44,288 nucleotides of DNA from Pelomonas sp. KK5 (GTDB lineage Bacteria > Pseudomonadota > Gammaproteobacteria > Burkholderiales > Burkholderiaceae_C). Location of the stretch: contig NZ_LYVQ01000023.1 of NCBI RefSeq assembly GCF_001984095.1, positions 1-44,288 of the forward strand, given 5' to 3'. Position numbers and translations under genes: made by a program. The notes beneath the pieces were generated by a model, which saw only the letters and a program-made list of their open reading frames with translations, was not told where the DNA came from and searched no databases. Below are positions 1 to 7,892 of this stretch, piece by piece (within the stretch, counting starts at the first letter, position 1; every line of letters begins with the position of its first letter).

Positions 1-489
<489 letters not shown>

Positions 490-1956
490 TCAGGGTGCCA
501 GCGAGGCCAGGCCGCCGGCCAGGCTGAAGCAGCGCTGGCGGCCGCTGCGCCGCAGCAGCGCTGCGGCCTGCAGGCTGCGCCGGCCGCTGCGGCACAGGAA
601 CAGCAGCGGCAGTTCGGCCGGCAGCGCCAGCAGGCGCGGCAGCTGCTGCTCCAGCTCGGCCAGCGGAATCGTCTCGGCGACCGGCGTCGGTGCTTCGGCG
701 ACCTCGTCGGCGTCGCGCACGTCGATCAGACGCGGGGCGGGCGCCAGCTGGCGGGCACCGGCCGCGTCGAGTTCCAGTTCGGCGGCGAGCGCCTGCAGTT
801 CGCGCAGCGCCTCGCCGCAGGCCCGCAGCCGCTCGCAGGCGGCCGCGATCGTCGCATCGCCATCGAGCGCGCCGAAGGACAGGCGCACCGCCGCGGCAGC
901 CTGCGCCTCGGGCACGCCCGTGGCGATCAGGACGTAGCTCGGCAGCGCCTTGGCCGCGCCGCAGGCCGAGCCGCCGCTGATGCGCAGGCCAGCCGCATCG
1001 AACAGGTCCTGCAGGCGCCGCGAGTCGACGCCGGGCACGGAGAAGTTCAGCGTCGTCGGCAGGCTCAGCGCCGGGTCGAGCGGGGCATTGAACACGACAC
1101 CAGGAAAGGCCTGGCCCACCGCACCGGCCAGGCGCTCGCGGTGCTGCTGCATGGCGGCGCCCGAGGCGAACACCTCGCCGGCCTCCAGTGCCGCCAACAC
1201 GGCGCCCAGCGCGGCGATGCCCGCCATGTTCTCAGTACCCGAGCGCTGCCCACCTTCCTGCCCGCCGCCGCACATCAGCGGCGTGAACGGCGCGCCTTCA
1301 CGCACATAGAGCAGGCCGATGCCCTTCGGCGCATAGAGCTTGTGTCCGGAGAACGGGGCGTAGTCGATGCGGCGCGTGTCCAGCTTCAGGTTCAGCTTGC
1401 CCAGCGCCTGCACGCCGTCCACCAGCCACAGCGCCGCGGGATGCGCGTCCATCAATGCGGCGATGCCGTCGAGATCGCTGATCGCCCCGGTCTCGTTGTT
1501 GGCGGCCATCGTGCAGACGAGGCCGGCCGCGGGCAGGCGCTCGCGCAGCCAGGCGAGGTCGTGCCGGCCCGAGGCGTCGACCGGGATCGGCGCGATCTCC
1601 AGGCCCAGGCCCAGCACCGCGTCCCAGTGCCGCAGCGCCTCGGGCACGGCCTTGTGCTCGGTGGCGCCGTACAGCGCGAGCCGGCGACCGGGCCGCTCGC
1701 GCAGCGCGCACAGGGCCGACAGCACGGCCGTCTGGATGCCTTCGGTGGCCCCGCTGGTGAACATCAGCCGGCCGGCGGACGCACCCAGCACGCGGCGGGC
1801 GGCGGCGCGCACGCCATCCAGCAGCTCACGCGCCTTCAGGCCGCTGGCGTGCACGCTGCTCGGGTTGCCGAAGGTGTCGGCCATTGCCGCCAGGGCGGCA
1901 TCACGGGCGGCCGGCAGCACCGGCGTCGTGGCATTGCAGTCGAGATAAAGCTCCAT
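490..1956 (-). CDS. cysteine desulfurase with C-terminal rhodanese domain
   Basis: A class V aminotransferase-fold, PLP-dependent NifS/IscS-like desulfurase that takes sulfur from L-cysteine as an enzyme persulfide. Residues 1 to about 385 hold the family marks: LDCNATTP at the start, ATEH (H101), D180/Q183, the PLP lysine K206 in SGHKLYAPKG, RSGTEN at 238-243, and a catalytic-loop cysteine C332 in SGGSACGAAKALPS. Residues about 405-488 form a compact rhodanese domain with IDVRD at 411-415 and the active-site loop CRSGRRS (C455). The total of 488 aa is about 100 longer than stand-alone NifS-type enzymes because of this fusion. The second domain could accept the persulfide sulfur in cis (inference). 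It lacks isc/suf neighbours. A divergent Lrp/AsnC gene starts 97 bp away, and trxB follows. Confidence 0.9.
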   Translation of the reverse strand: MELYLDCNATTPVLPAARDAALAAMADTFGNPSSVHASGLKARELLDGVRAAARRVLGASAGRLMFTSGATEGIQTAVLSALCALRERPGRRLALYGATEHKAVPEALRHWDAVLGLGLEIAPIPVDASGRHDLAWLRERLPAAGLVCTMAANNETGAISDLDGIAALMDAHPAALWLVDGVQALGKLNLKLDTRRIDYAPFSGHKLYAPKGIGLLYVREGAPFTPLMCGGGQEGGQRSGTENMAGIAALGAVLAALEAGEVFASGAAMQQHRERLAGAVGQAFPGVVFNAPLDPALSLPTTLNFSVPGVDSRRLQDLFDAAGLRISGGSACGAAKALPSYVLIATGVPEAQAAAAVRLSFGALDGDATIAAACERLRACGEALRELQALAAELELDAAGARQLAPAPRLIDVRDADEVAEAPTPVAETIPLAELEQQLPRLLALPAELPLLFLCRSGRRSLQAAALLRRSGRQRCFSLAGGLASLAP

Positions 1957-1995
1957 GGGCCGGAATTGTCAGCAGCCGGGTGGAGCATGCAGGTG

Positions 1996-2025
1996 CAAAA
2001 TTCAGCTTGTCTGCACAGAATTTTG
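1996..2025. promoter_or_regulatory. inverted repeat, candidate Lrp/AsnC operator between divergent genes
   Basis: Perfect 8-bp arms CAAAATTC (1996-2003) and GAATTTTG (2018-2025) are separated by 14 bp, so their centres are 22 bp (two helical turns) apart. They lie in an A+T-rich patch between the divergent desulfurase and Lrp/AsnC genes, 28 bp upstream of the regulator's ATG. Lrp-family dimers usually bind such spaced palindromes and repress their own gene. Function is inferred from position and symmetry only. Confidence 0.5.
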
Positions 2026-2053
2026 GAATCTCATTTCCTCTACGAGAATCTTG

Positions 2054-2521
2054 ATGAAACTGGATGCCATTGATCGTAAATTGCTCGAACTCCTCCAGGC
2101 CGACGCCACCACCCAGGTGGCCGAGCTGGCCGCCGCGGTGGGCCTGTCGGCCACGCCCTGCTGGCGGCGCATCCAGCGGCTCAAGGATGCCGGCGTGATC
2201 ACCGGGACGGTGGCGCTGGTGGACCGCGAGAAGGTCAATGTCGGTGTCACCGTCTTCGTCTCGGTGCGTACGAGCACCCACTCGCAGGACTGGTTCGAGC
2301 GCTTCAACGCCACCGTCGCGGCGATCCCGGAAATCGTCGAGTTCTACCGGATGAGCGGCGAGGTGGACTACCTGCTGCGCGTCGTCGTGCCCGACATCGC
2401 CGCCTACGACAAGGTCTACAAGCGCCTGATCGCCGGCACCCAGCTCTTCGACGTGTCGTCCAGCTTCGCGATGGAGGAGATCAAGTTCACGACGGCGCTG
2501 CCGCTCGGCTACGCGGGCTGA
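2054..2521 (+). CDS. Lrp/AsnC family transcriptional regulator
   Basis: Small leucine-responsive-type DNA-binding regulator of 155 aa, the usual family length. The N-terminal AsnC-type helix-turn-helix covers about residues 3-60 (LDAIDRKLLELLQADATTQ, then the recognition region SATPCWRRIQRLKDAGVI). The C-terminal ligand-binding/oligomerisation RAM domain follows (VFVSVRTSTHS, then EIVEFYRMSGEVDYLLRVVV). The ATG at 2054 is chosen because MKLDAIDRKLL is the typical family start; upstream codons in frame lie inside the operator-like repeat. Its divergence from a cysteine desulfurase resembles the arrangement of cysteine-responsive Lrp-type regulators (DecR/CyuR group) with cysteine-degrading enzymes, so cysteine or another amino acid is a plausible effector. 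That is an inference. Confidence 0.88.
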   Translation: MKLDAIDRKLLELLQADATTQVAELAAAVGLSATPCWRRIQRLKDAGVITGTVALVDREKVNVGVTVFVSVRTSTHSQDWFERFNATVAAIPEIVEFYRMSGEVDYLLRVVVPDIAAYDKVYKRLIAGTQLFDVSSSFAMEEIKFTTALPLGYAG

Positions 2522-2637
2522 GCTCCGCTTACGTTTCCGGCGCGGTTTCGCTTCCATAGTTCACGCTGGACCGGGCGCCCCCCTAGCGACTTCGGGGCCG
2601 ACAGGCCGAAAGATGCAGCAACGAAGGAGTTCCCGCC

Positions 2638-3351
2638 GTGCTGCCGTACCGCCTGCTGATCCCGACCGCCCTCGGGCTGTGCATTTCCATGCTGACAGCG
2701 GCCGCCCACGCCGCCGACCTGACGCCGCTGGAGACCCGCTGGCTGCAGGGCGCCTGGCCCGTGATCACCCATGCGCGCCAGGACCTGAAGCTGCCGCTGG
2801 ACATCGTGGTGCAGCCGCAGGATGCGCCGGGCGCGGCGCCGCTGGCGCTGGGTTTCGTCGGCGGGCGCTGCAAGCTGGTCCTGTCGATGCGTGGCAACCC
2901 AGAAGGGCAGCGGCAGGTGGATGCGCTGGAGCCGGCGCTGGCCGACGCCACGCTGGAGCTGATGGCCGCGCACGAACTGGGCCACTGCCGCCGCTACCTG
3001 GATGGCGCCTGGCACAGCATGCCGGCCGGCTTCGTCGCGGCCAAGCCGCCGCCCGAGCTGGCGCCGGAACTGAGGCAGGCCTGGCTCGACATGCACTCGA
3101 CCCGCCTGGAGGAAGGCTATGGCGACCTGGTCGGCCTGGCCTGGACGCGCGAGCACCATCCCGCGCTATACGCCCGGCTGCACGCCTGGCTGGTGGCCCA
3201 GCGTTCGACGGACCTGATCCCCGGCGAGCATCACGACACGCTGGCCTGGCTGGCGCTGGCCCGGGACCCGGCCGCGCTGGCGGGGACCGCGTCGATGTTC
3301 GAGGCCGCGGCCGGCGTCTGGGCGCGCGGGGCGGACGCCCTGCAGGAATGA
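2638..3351 (+). CDS. secreted HELGH metallopeptidase-like protein
   Basis: Exported 237-aa protein of unknown function. A Sec signal peptide (about residues 1-26, ending AAAHA before ADLTP) is followed by a compact domain with a zincin motif HELGH at 112-116 (AAHELGHCRRYLDG) and, about 43 residues later, the segment RLEEGYGDLVGLAW (156-169), which could supply the third zinc ligand (E158/E159) and a second-shell acid (D163). Two cysteines (C79, C117) could form a disulfide. The start is GTG at 2638, chosen for the AAGGAG Shine-Dalgarno at 2624-2629. A metal-dependent peptidase is the natural guess, but no named family is recognised. It stands alone, downstream of the Lrp/AsnC gene. Confidence 0.72.
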   Translation: MLPYRLLIPTALGLCISMLTAAAHAADLTPLETRWLQGAWPVITHARQDLKLPLDIVVQPQDAPGAAPLALGFVGGRCKLVLSMRGNPEGQRQVDALEPALADATLELMAAHELGHCRRYLDGAWHSMPAGFVAAKPPPELAPELRQAWLDMHSTRLEEGYGDLVGLAWTREHHPALYARLHAWLVAQRSTDLIPGEHHDTLAWLALARDPAALAGTASMFEAAAGVWARGADALQE

Positions 3352-3357
3352 AGACCC

Positions 3358-3401
3358 GGCCGCGACTATGATTTCAACCTCACGCGGCCCGCGCGATTTT
3401 T
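3358..3401 (+). terminator. possible weak terminator hairpin
   Basis: GGCCGCG (3358-3364) can pair with CGCGGCC (3383-3389), followed after a short G+C run by TTTTT (3397-3401). It lies between the HELGH protein gene and the His-rich protein gene. The 18-base loop and the six bases between stem and T run make it a weak candidate; it could equally be part of the next gene's leader. Confidence 0.25.
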
Positions 3402-3417
3402 CAGAATGAAGGCCCCC

Positions 3418-3825
3418 ATGAACAAGTTCCTCCCCCTGCTGGCCGTTGCGCTGCTTGCCGGCGCCGCCCAGGCTGCCGATGTCGGTGTCTCCATCCAGGT
3501 CGGCCAGCCCGGCTTCTACGGCCGCATCGACCTCGGCAACGCGGCGCCGCCGCCGGTCATCCTGGCCGAGCCCGTCTGGGTGCAGCGGGCCGCCGTGCGG
3601 CCGCAGCCGATCTACCTGCGCGTGCCGCCGGGCCACCAGAAGCACTGGGACAAGCATTGCCGCGAGTACCGGGCTTGCGGCGTCCCCGTCTACTTCGTGC
3701 GCGAGGACTGGTACCAGGAGCGCTACAGCCGCCGGGACGAAGGCCGCCACGGCGACGACGACCGCGACCACGGGCACGGCAAGGGCCATGGCAAGGGCCA
3801 CGGCAAGGACAAGGGTCGCGACTGA
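3418..3825 (+). CDS. small exported His-rich protein of unknown function
   Basis: A protein of 135 aa (139 if the upstream ATG at 3406 is used). ATG 3418 is preferred because GAAGG (3408-3412) sits five bases before it and MNKFLPLLAVALLAGAAQAAD is a clean Sec signal peptide. The mature part has a Pro-rich segment (APPPVILAEPVWVQ), then YLRVPPGHQKHWDKHCREY and a paired-cysteine region (CREYRAC). The last 30 or so residues are almost only Asp, His, Gly, Lys and Arg with repeated HGKG units. The tail suggests metal binding or strong charge in the periplasm. I recognise no named function. It converges on glmS 14 bp away. Confidence 0.7.
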   Translation: MNKFLPLLAVALLAGAAQAADVGVSIQVGQPGFYGRIDLGNAAPPPVILAEPVWVQRAAVRPQPIYLRVPPGHQKHWDKHCREYRACGVPVYFVREDWYQERYSRRDEGRHGDDDRDHGHGKGHGKGHGKDKGRD

Positions 3826-3839
3826 GCGATCCGATCCCG

Positions 3840-5705
3840 TCACTCCACCGTGACGCTCTTCGCCAGGTTGCGCGGCTTGTCCACGTCCGTCCCGCGCGCG
3901 CAGGCCGTGTGATACGCAAGTAACTGCAGCGGCACCACGTGCAGGATCGGGCTCAGCGCGCCGTAGTGCTCGGGCATGCGGATCACGTGCAGGCCGGGCT
4001 CGCTCTCGATCCGCGTGTCGCCGTCGGCGAACACGTAGAGCTGGCCGCCACGGGCGCGCACTTCCTGCATATTGCTCTTGAGCTTTTCCAGCAGGGTGTC
4101 GTTCGGGGCCACCGTCACCACCGGCATCTCGGCGGTCACCAGCGCCAGCGGGCCGTGCTTGAGCTCGCCGGCGGGGTAGGCCTCCGCGTGGATGTAGGTG
4201 ATCTCCTTGAGCTTCAGCGCGCCTTCCAGCGCGATCGGGTAGTGCAGGCCGCGGCCGAGGAAGAGCGCGTTCTCCTTGCGGGCGAATTCCTCGCTCCAGG
4301 CCATCACCTGCGGCTCCAGCGCCAGCACGCCCTGCACCGCCACCGGCAGGTGGCGCAGCGCCTTCAGGTGCGCCGCCTCGTCGGCCTCGCTCAGGCGGCC
4401 GCGCGTCTGGGCCAGCGCCAGCGTCAGCAGGAACAGGCCGACGAGCTGCGTCGTGAAGGCCTTGGTGGAGGCCACGCCGATCTCGGCGCCGGCGCGGGTG
4501 ATGTAGGCCAGCTCGCACTCGCGCACCATCGCGCTGGTGGCCACGTTGCAGATGGTCAGCGTGTGCGTCATGCCCTGGGCGCGGGCGTGCTTCAGCGCAG
4601 CCAGCGTGTCGGCCGTCTCGCCGCTCTGGCTGATGGTGACGACCAGCGTCTTCGGGTCGGGCACGCTCTCGCGGTAGCGGTACTCGCTGGCGATCTCCAC
4701 GCTGGTGGGGATCTTGGCGATCGATTCGAGCCAGTACTTGGCCGTGAGGCCCGAGTAGGAGCTGGTGCCGCAGGCCAGGATGAGGACCTTGTCGATCTCG
4801 TTGAAGACGCGGTAGGCGCCGTCGCCGAAGAGCTCCGGGCTGATGCCGCCGACCGCATCCAGCGTGTTCGCGATGGCCACCGGCTGCTCGAAGATCTCCT
4901 TCTGCATGTAGTGGCGGTACGGGCCCAGCTCGGCCGCGCCGCTGTGGATCTGCACGCGTTTGACTTCGCGCTGCACCGGCTCATAACGGCCCGATTCAGC
5001 TGACAGGTGGCAGATCCAGAAACGGCCCAGCTGCAGGTCGACCACGTCGCCCTCTTCCAGGTAGCAGATCTGCTCGGTGACGCCGGCCAGGGCCATCGCA
5101 TCGGATGCGACGAAGTGCTCGTCGCCCTGCTCGCCCACGCCCAGCACCAGCGGCGAGCCCTCGCGCGCGGCCACCACGCGATGCGGCTCGTCGCGGCAGA
5201 ACACCGCCACCGCGTAGGCGCCCTTGAGCCGCGGCAGCGCCTGCTGCACGGCTTCCAGCAGGTCGCCCTCGTAGTAGCGGTCGATCAGGTGGGCGATGAC
5301 CTCGGTGTCGGTCTGGCTGGAGAAGGCATAGCCGCGGGTCTTCAGCTCCGCGCGCAGTTCGTCGTGGTTCTCGATGATGCCGTTGTGGACCAGCGCGATG
5401 CGGCCGACGGCATCGGCCGTGGCGCCGGGGCCGGCCGAGAAGTGCGGGTGGGCGTTGTGCACCGCCGGCGCGCCGTGGGTGGCCCAGCGGGTGTGGGCGA
5501 TGCCGGTGCCGGAGACGATGCCGTCCTGCTCGGCCTGGCCCATCAGCTCGGCCACGCGCGAGGTGCTGCGGGCGCGCTGCAGGCGCCCGTCCTGGTGGAC
5601 GGCCACGCCGCAGGAGTCATAGCCGCGGTATTCGAGCCGCTTCAGGCCTTCGATCAGGATCGGGACGATGTTGCGCTGACTGACTGCGCCGACGATGCCG
5701 CACAT
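3840..5705 (-). CDS. glmS: glutamine--fructose-6-phosphate aminotransferase (isomerizing)
   Basis: Makes glucosamine-6-phosphate from fructose-6-phosphate and glutamine, the first step of UDP-GlcNAc synthesis for peptidoglycan and LPS. The 621-aa length is close to the family norm of about 610. It begins [12 protein letters not shown] with the N-terminal nucleophile Cys2 of the class II glutamine amidotransferase domain. [20 protein letters not shown] and [10 protein letters not shown] follow. Two SIS sugar-isomerase domains come next ([31 protein letters not shown]; the [15 protein letters not shown] segment). The end, [13 protein letters not shown], is the canonical C-terminus. It is divergent from an Lrp/AsnC gene across an A+T-rich, repeat-filled region. 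glmU is not in the window. Confidence 0.98.
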   Translation of the reverse strand: MCGIVGAVSQRNIVPILIEGLKRLEYRGYDSCGVAVHQDGRLQRARSTSRVAELMGQAEQDGIVSGTGIAHTRWATHGAPAVHNAHPHFSAGPGATADAVGRIALVHNGIIENHDELRAELKTRGYAFSSQTDTEVIAHLIDRYYEGDLLEAVQQALPRLKGAYAVAVFCRDEPHRVVAAREGSPLVLGVGEQGDEHFVASDAMALAGVTEQICYLEEGDVVDLQLGRFWICHLSAESGRYEPVQREVKRVQIHSGAAELGPYRHYMQKEIFEQPVAIANTLDAVGGISPELFGDGAYRVFNEIDKVLILACGTSSYSGLTAKYWLESIAKIPTSVEIASEYRYRESVPDPKTLVVTISQSGETADTLAALKHARAQGMTHTLTICNVATSAMVRECELAYITRAGAEIGVASTKAFTTQLVGLFLLTLALAQTRGRLSEADEAAHLKALRHLPVAVQGVLALEPQVMAWSEEFARKENALFLGRGLHYPIALEGALKLKEITYIHAEAYPAGELKHGPLALVTAEMPVVTVAPNDTLLEKLKSNMQEVRARGGQLYVFADGDTRIESEPGLHVIRMPEHYGALSPILHVVPLQLLAYHTACARGTDVDKPRNLAKSVTVE

Positions 5706-5765
5706 GGTTTGCCTGCCTTGTTAGGGAGTGAATGGCGCGCATCGTAGTCATCAAGCCAAAACACA

Positions 5766-5834
5766 TTCATCCAAAATTCACGCTCAGATGAATTAATATT
5801 TCATCAACTCCTTCAGTTGGATGAATATTTCATT
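5766..5834. promoter_or_regulatory. array of TTCATC/GATGAA boxes, candidate Lrp-type operator
   Basis: In the A+T-rich gap between glmS and the Lrp/AsnC gene there are five copies of one hexamer in both orientations: TTCATC 5766-5771, GATGAA 5787-5792, TTCATC 5800-5805, GATGAA 5820-5825 and TTCATT 5829-5834. GATGAA-N7-TTCATC (5787-5805) and GATGAA-N3-TTCATT (5820-5834) are palindromes. Same-orientation copies repeat at 34 and 33 bp, about three helical turns, which suits an octameric Lrp-type protein wrapping DNA. The array would cover both divergent promoters and the regulator's own start region. Confidence 0.6.
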
Positions 5835-5846
5835 GATCGCCAATTT

Positions 5847-6359
5847 GTGAACGAATCAGCCACATCCTCACCCCCCGATCTGGATGCCACCGACCTGCGC
5901 CTGCTGGAGCAGCTGCAGCAGGATGCCTCGCTGAGCAACCAGGATCTCGCCGAGCGGGCCCATGTCTCGCCGGCCACCTGCCTGCGCCGGGTCAAGCGTC
6001 TCGTTCAGCTGGGCGTGATCGAACGGCGGGTGGCCATCCTCTCGCCCGACCGGCTGGGCGCCGGCCTCTCCGCCATCGTCGAGATCACCCTGGACCGCCA
6101 GGGCGCCGAGCATCTCGACGCCTTCGAGGCCCGCGTGCAGGCCGAGCGCGCGGTGCAGCAGTGCTGGCGCGTCTCGCCGGGGCCGGACTTCGTGCTGGTG
6201 ATCCAGGTGGCCGACATGCCGGCCTATCACGCGCTGACGAAGACCCTGCTGACGCAGGACGCCAACGTCCGCAACGTGAAGGCCTTCTTCAGCATCCACC
6301 GGGCCAAGTTCGACCCGCGGATCGAACTTGGAGCCCCTCGCCCAGTCCCGCCGCGCTGA
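5847..6359 (+). CDS. Lrp/AsnC family transcriptional regulator, divergent from glmS
   Basis: AsnC-type helix-turn-helix (LDATDLRLLEQLQQDASLSN, then SPATCLRRVKRLVQLGVI) followed by the RAM effector domain (AIVEITLD through FVLVIQVADMPAYH). Translation could start at TTG 5817 (180 aa) or GTG 5847 (170 aa). GTG is chosen because the TTG lies within the operator-like box array, but neither has a convincing Shine-Dalgarno. The conserved family core ends near SIHRAKFDPRIEL. The last nine or so residues, GAPRPVPPR and stop, are encoded by the first bases of a dispersed intergenic repeat (6332-6469), so the C-terminus is probably a by-product of repeat placement. Targets are unknown; autoregulation and control of glmS are plausible. 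Confidence 0.85.
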   Translation: MNESATSSPPDLDATDLRLLEQLQQDASLSNQDLAERAHVSPATCLRRVKRLVQLGVIERRVAILSPDRLGAGLSAIVEITLDRQGAEHLDAFEARVQAERAVQQCWRVSPGPDFVLVIQVADMPAYHALTKTLLTQDANVRNVKAFFSIHRAKFDPRIELGAPRPVPPR

Positions 6360-6469
6360 ACGCGGGCGGGTCTGGCCGGTCCCCCGTGGGGACGGCGATG
6401 CTCGGGGCATGGAGCAGCCGCTCGCACATCGCCAGACGGGCCGGCTTGGGGCGGCCCGGCGCTCGGCCC
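6332..6469 (+). repeat. dispersed intergenic repeat R1, copy A
   Basis: About 138 bp that closely matches, in inverted orientation, 17830-17966. Shared blocks in order are AGCCCCTCGCCCAGTC, GCTGAACGCGGGC, GGTCCCCCG-GGGGACGGCGATGC, CACATCGCCAG and GCTTGGGGCGGCCCGGCG. The centre can fold: GTCCCC/GGGGAC form one small hairpin and GGCGATG (6394-6400) pairs with CATCGCC (6427-6433). In this copy the inner stem seen in copy B has decayed. It overlaps the 3' end of the Lrp/AsnC gene and fills the gap to the convergent binding-protein gene. Confidence 0.85.
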
Positions 6470-6497
6470 AGATACCGCGGCCCGCGATCGCTCGACG

Positions 6498-7673
6498 TCA
6501 CTTCACCTTTGCGGGATCCTTGACCGCCTTCTGCGTGTCGAACTCGACGTTGTAGAGCTGGCCGTTCACCCGCTCCACCTTGCGCGTGTAGATGTCCTGC
6601 ACGATCTCGCGGGTCTGCGCGTCGATCAGCACCGGGCCGCGCGGGCTCTCGAAGACCTGACCCTTCATGCCGGCCAGCAGCGCGTCGCCGCCGGCGCCCT
6701 TGCTGTTGGCCAGGCCCATGTAGATCAGCCGCATGCCGTCGTAGCCGGCCACCGCCATGAAGTTCGGGCGGAACTTGTTGGCCGCCTGGAAGGCCTCCAC
6801 GAACTTCTTGTTGGCCAGGCTGTTGTGGGCGGCCGAGTAGTGGTGCGAGGTGACCACGCCCAGCGCCACGTCGCCGATGTCGGCGAGCTGGTCGTCGTCG
6901 GTGACGTCGCCGGTGGCGATCAGCTTGATGCCGGACTTGTCCAGCCCGCGTTCGGCGAACTGCTTCATGAAGGCCGCACCCTGGCCCGAGGGCAGGAAGA
7001 CGAACAGCGCATCGGGCTGCGCATCGCGCACCTTCTGCAGCACCGGGGCGAAGTCCGCGCCGCGCAGCGGGGTGCGCAGCTTCTCGATCACCGTGCCGCC
7101 GTCCAGCGTGAAGCGCTCAGCGAAGTACTTCTCGGCGTCGTTGCCGGGGCCGTAGTCGGTGACCAGGCTCACGACCTTCCGGATCTTGTTCTTGGCCGCC
7201 CAGTCGGCCAGGCCCAGCGTGGCCTGGGGCAGCGTGAAGCTGGTGCGCACCACGTAGGGCGAGGCCTCGGTGATCGACGAGGTGGCCGCGGCCATGATGA
7301 CCATCGGCGTCTTGCTCTGCGTGGCGATCGGCGCGGTGGCCAGCGCCAGCGGCGTCAGGCCGAAGCCGGCCAGCGCCACGACCTTCTCGTTGACGACCAG
7401 TTCCTGCGCCAGCCGGCGCGTGGTGTCCGCCACGCCGGCGTCGTCCTTGACGATCACCTCCACCTTCTTGCCGCCGGCCTTGTTGCCGTTCTGCGCCACC
7501 CAGAGCTTGATGGCGGCGTCGATCTGCTTGCCGGTGGAGGCGGAGGGGCCGGTCATCGGCAGGATGACGCCGATCTTGACCGTGTCGCCCTGGGCCCAGG
7601 CGCCGCCCGCGGCCAGGGCGGCTGCCGCCGCCAGCATCGCCCGACGCGTGATCCTGCTTGTTGTCGTCCTCAT
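6498..7673 (-). CDS. LivK-type ABC transporter substrate-binding protein (orphan)
   Basis: Periplasmic ligand-binding protein of the Peripla_BP_6 (branched-chain amino acid/amide) family, 391 aa. The leader contains a twin-arginine-like stretch (ITRRAMLAAAAALAAGG) ending AWAQ, so export by Sec or Tat is possible. The mature protein starts VKIGVILPMTGPSASTGKQI and contains the typical DDAGVADTTRRLAQELV, the ATSSITEASPYVVRT ligand-site region and LVTDYGPGNDAEKYF. No permease or ATPase of the Liv type lies nearby. Its divergent neighbour is an exported amidase, so an amide, acyl-amino acid or amino acid ligand is plausible (inference). Confidence 0.88.
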   Translation of the reverse strand: MRTTTSRITRRAMLAAAAALAAGGAWAQGDTVKIGVILPMTGPSASTGKQIDAAIKLWVAQNGNKAGGKKVEVIVKDDAGVADTTRRLAQELVVNEKVVALAGFGLTPLALATAPIATQSKTPMVIMAAATSSITEASPYVVRTSFTLPQATLGLADWAAKNKIRKVVSLVTDYGPGNDAEKYFAERFTLDGGTVIEKLRTPLRGADFAPVLQKVRDAQPDALFVFLPSGQGAAFMKQFAERGLDKSGIKLIATGDVTDDDQLADIGDVALGVVTSHHYSAAHNSLANKKFVEAFQAANKFRPNFMAVAGYDGMRLIYMGLANSKGAGGDALLAGMKGQVFESPRGPVLIDAQTREIVQDIYTRKVERVNGQLYNVEFDTQKAVKDPAKVK

Positions 7674-7892
7674 CGTCCGTCTCCGTCTTCTGCCGAGTTG
7701 TGGGTGAGAGCAATTGTGGAGGCAGCGCGCCAGCCTGCACCCCGGTGTTCGCCTGATGTGCGACTAGCTGCTATGCCCTCGCAGCATGGCTGGCCATCAG
7801 GGTTCCTCCGGCCGCGGGTTTGCCAAATCCGGATAAAGGGCCCGGCCGCCTCTGCCCATACTTTGCCGGCATCCCCACCGGAGACAAGCCGC

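Noticed and set aside
3770-3810. Tandem repeat near the end of the small exported gene
   Set aside because: The short GGCCATGGCAAG-type repeats simply encode the HGKG units of the protein tail; no sign of a CRISPR or minisatellite.
6498-7673. Amide sensor of the AmiC type
   Set aside because: The fold is the same, but AmiC is cytoplasmic and this protein has an export leader; treated as a binding protein instead.
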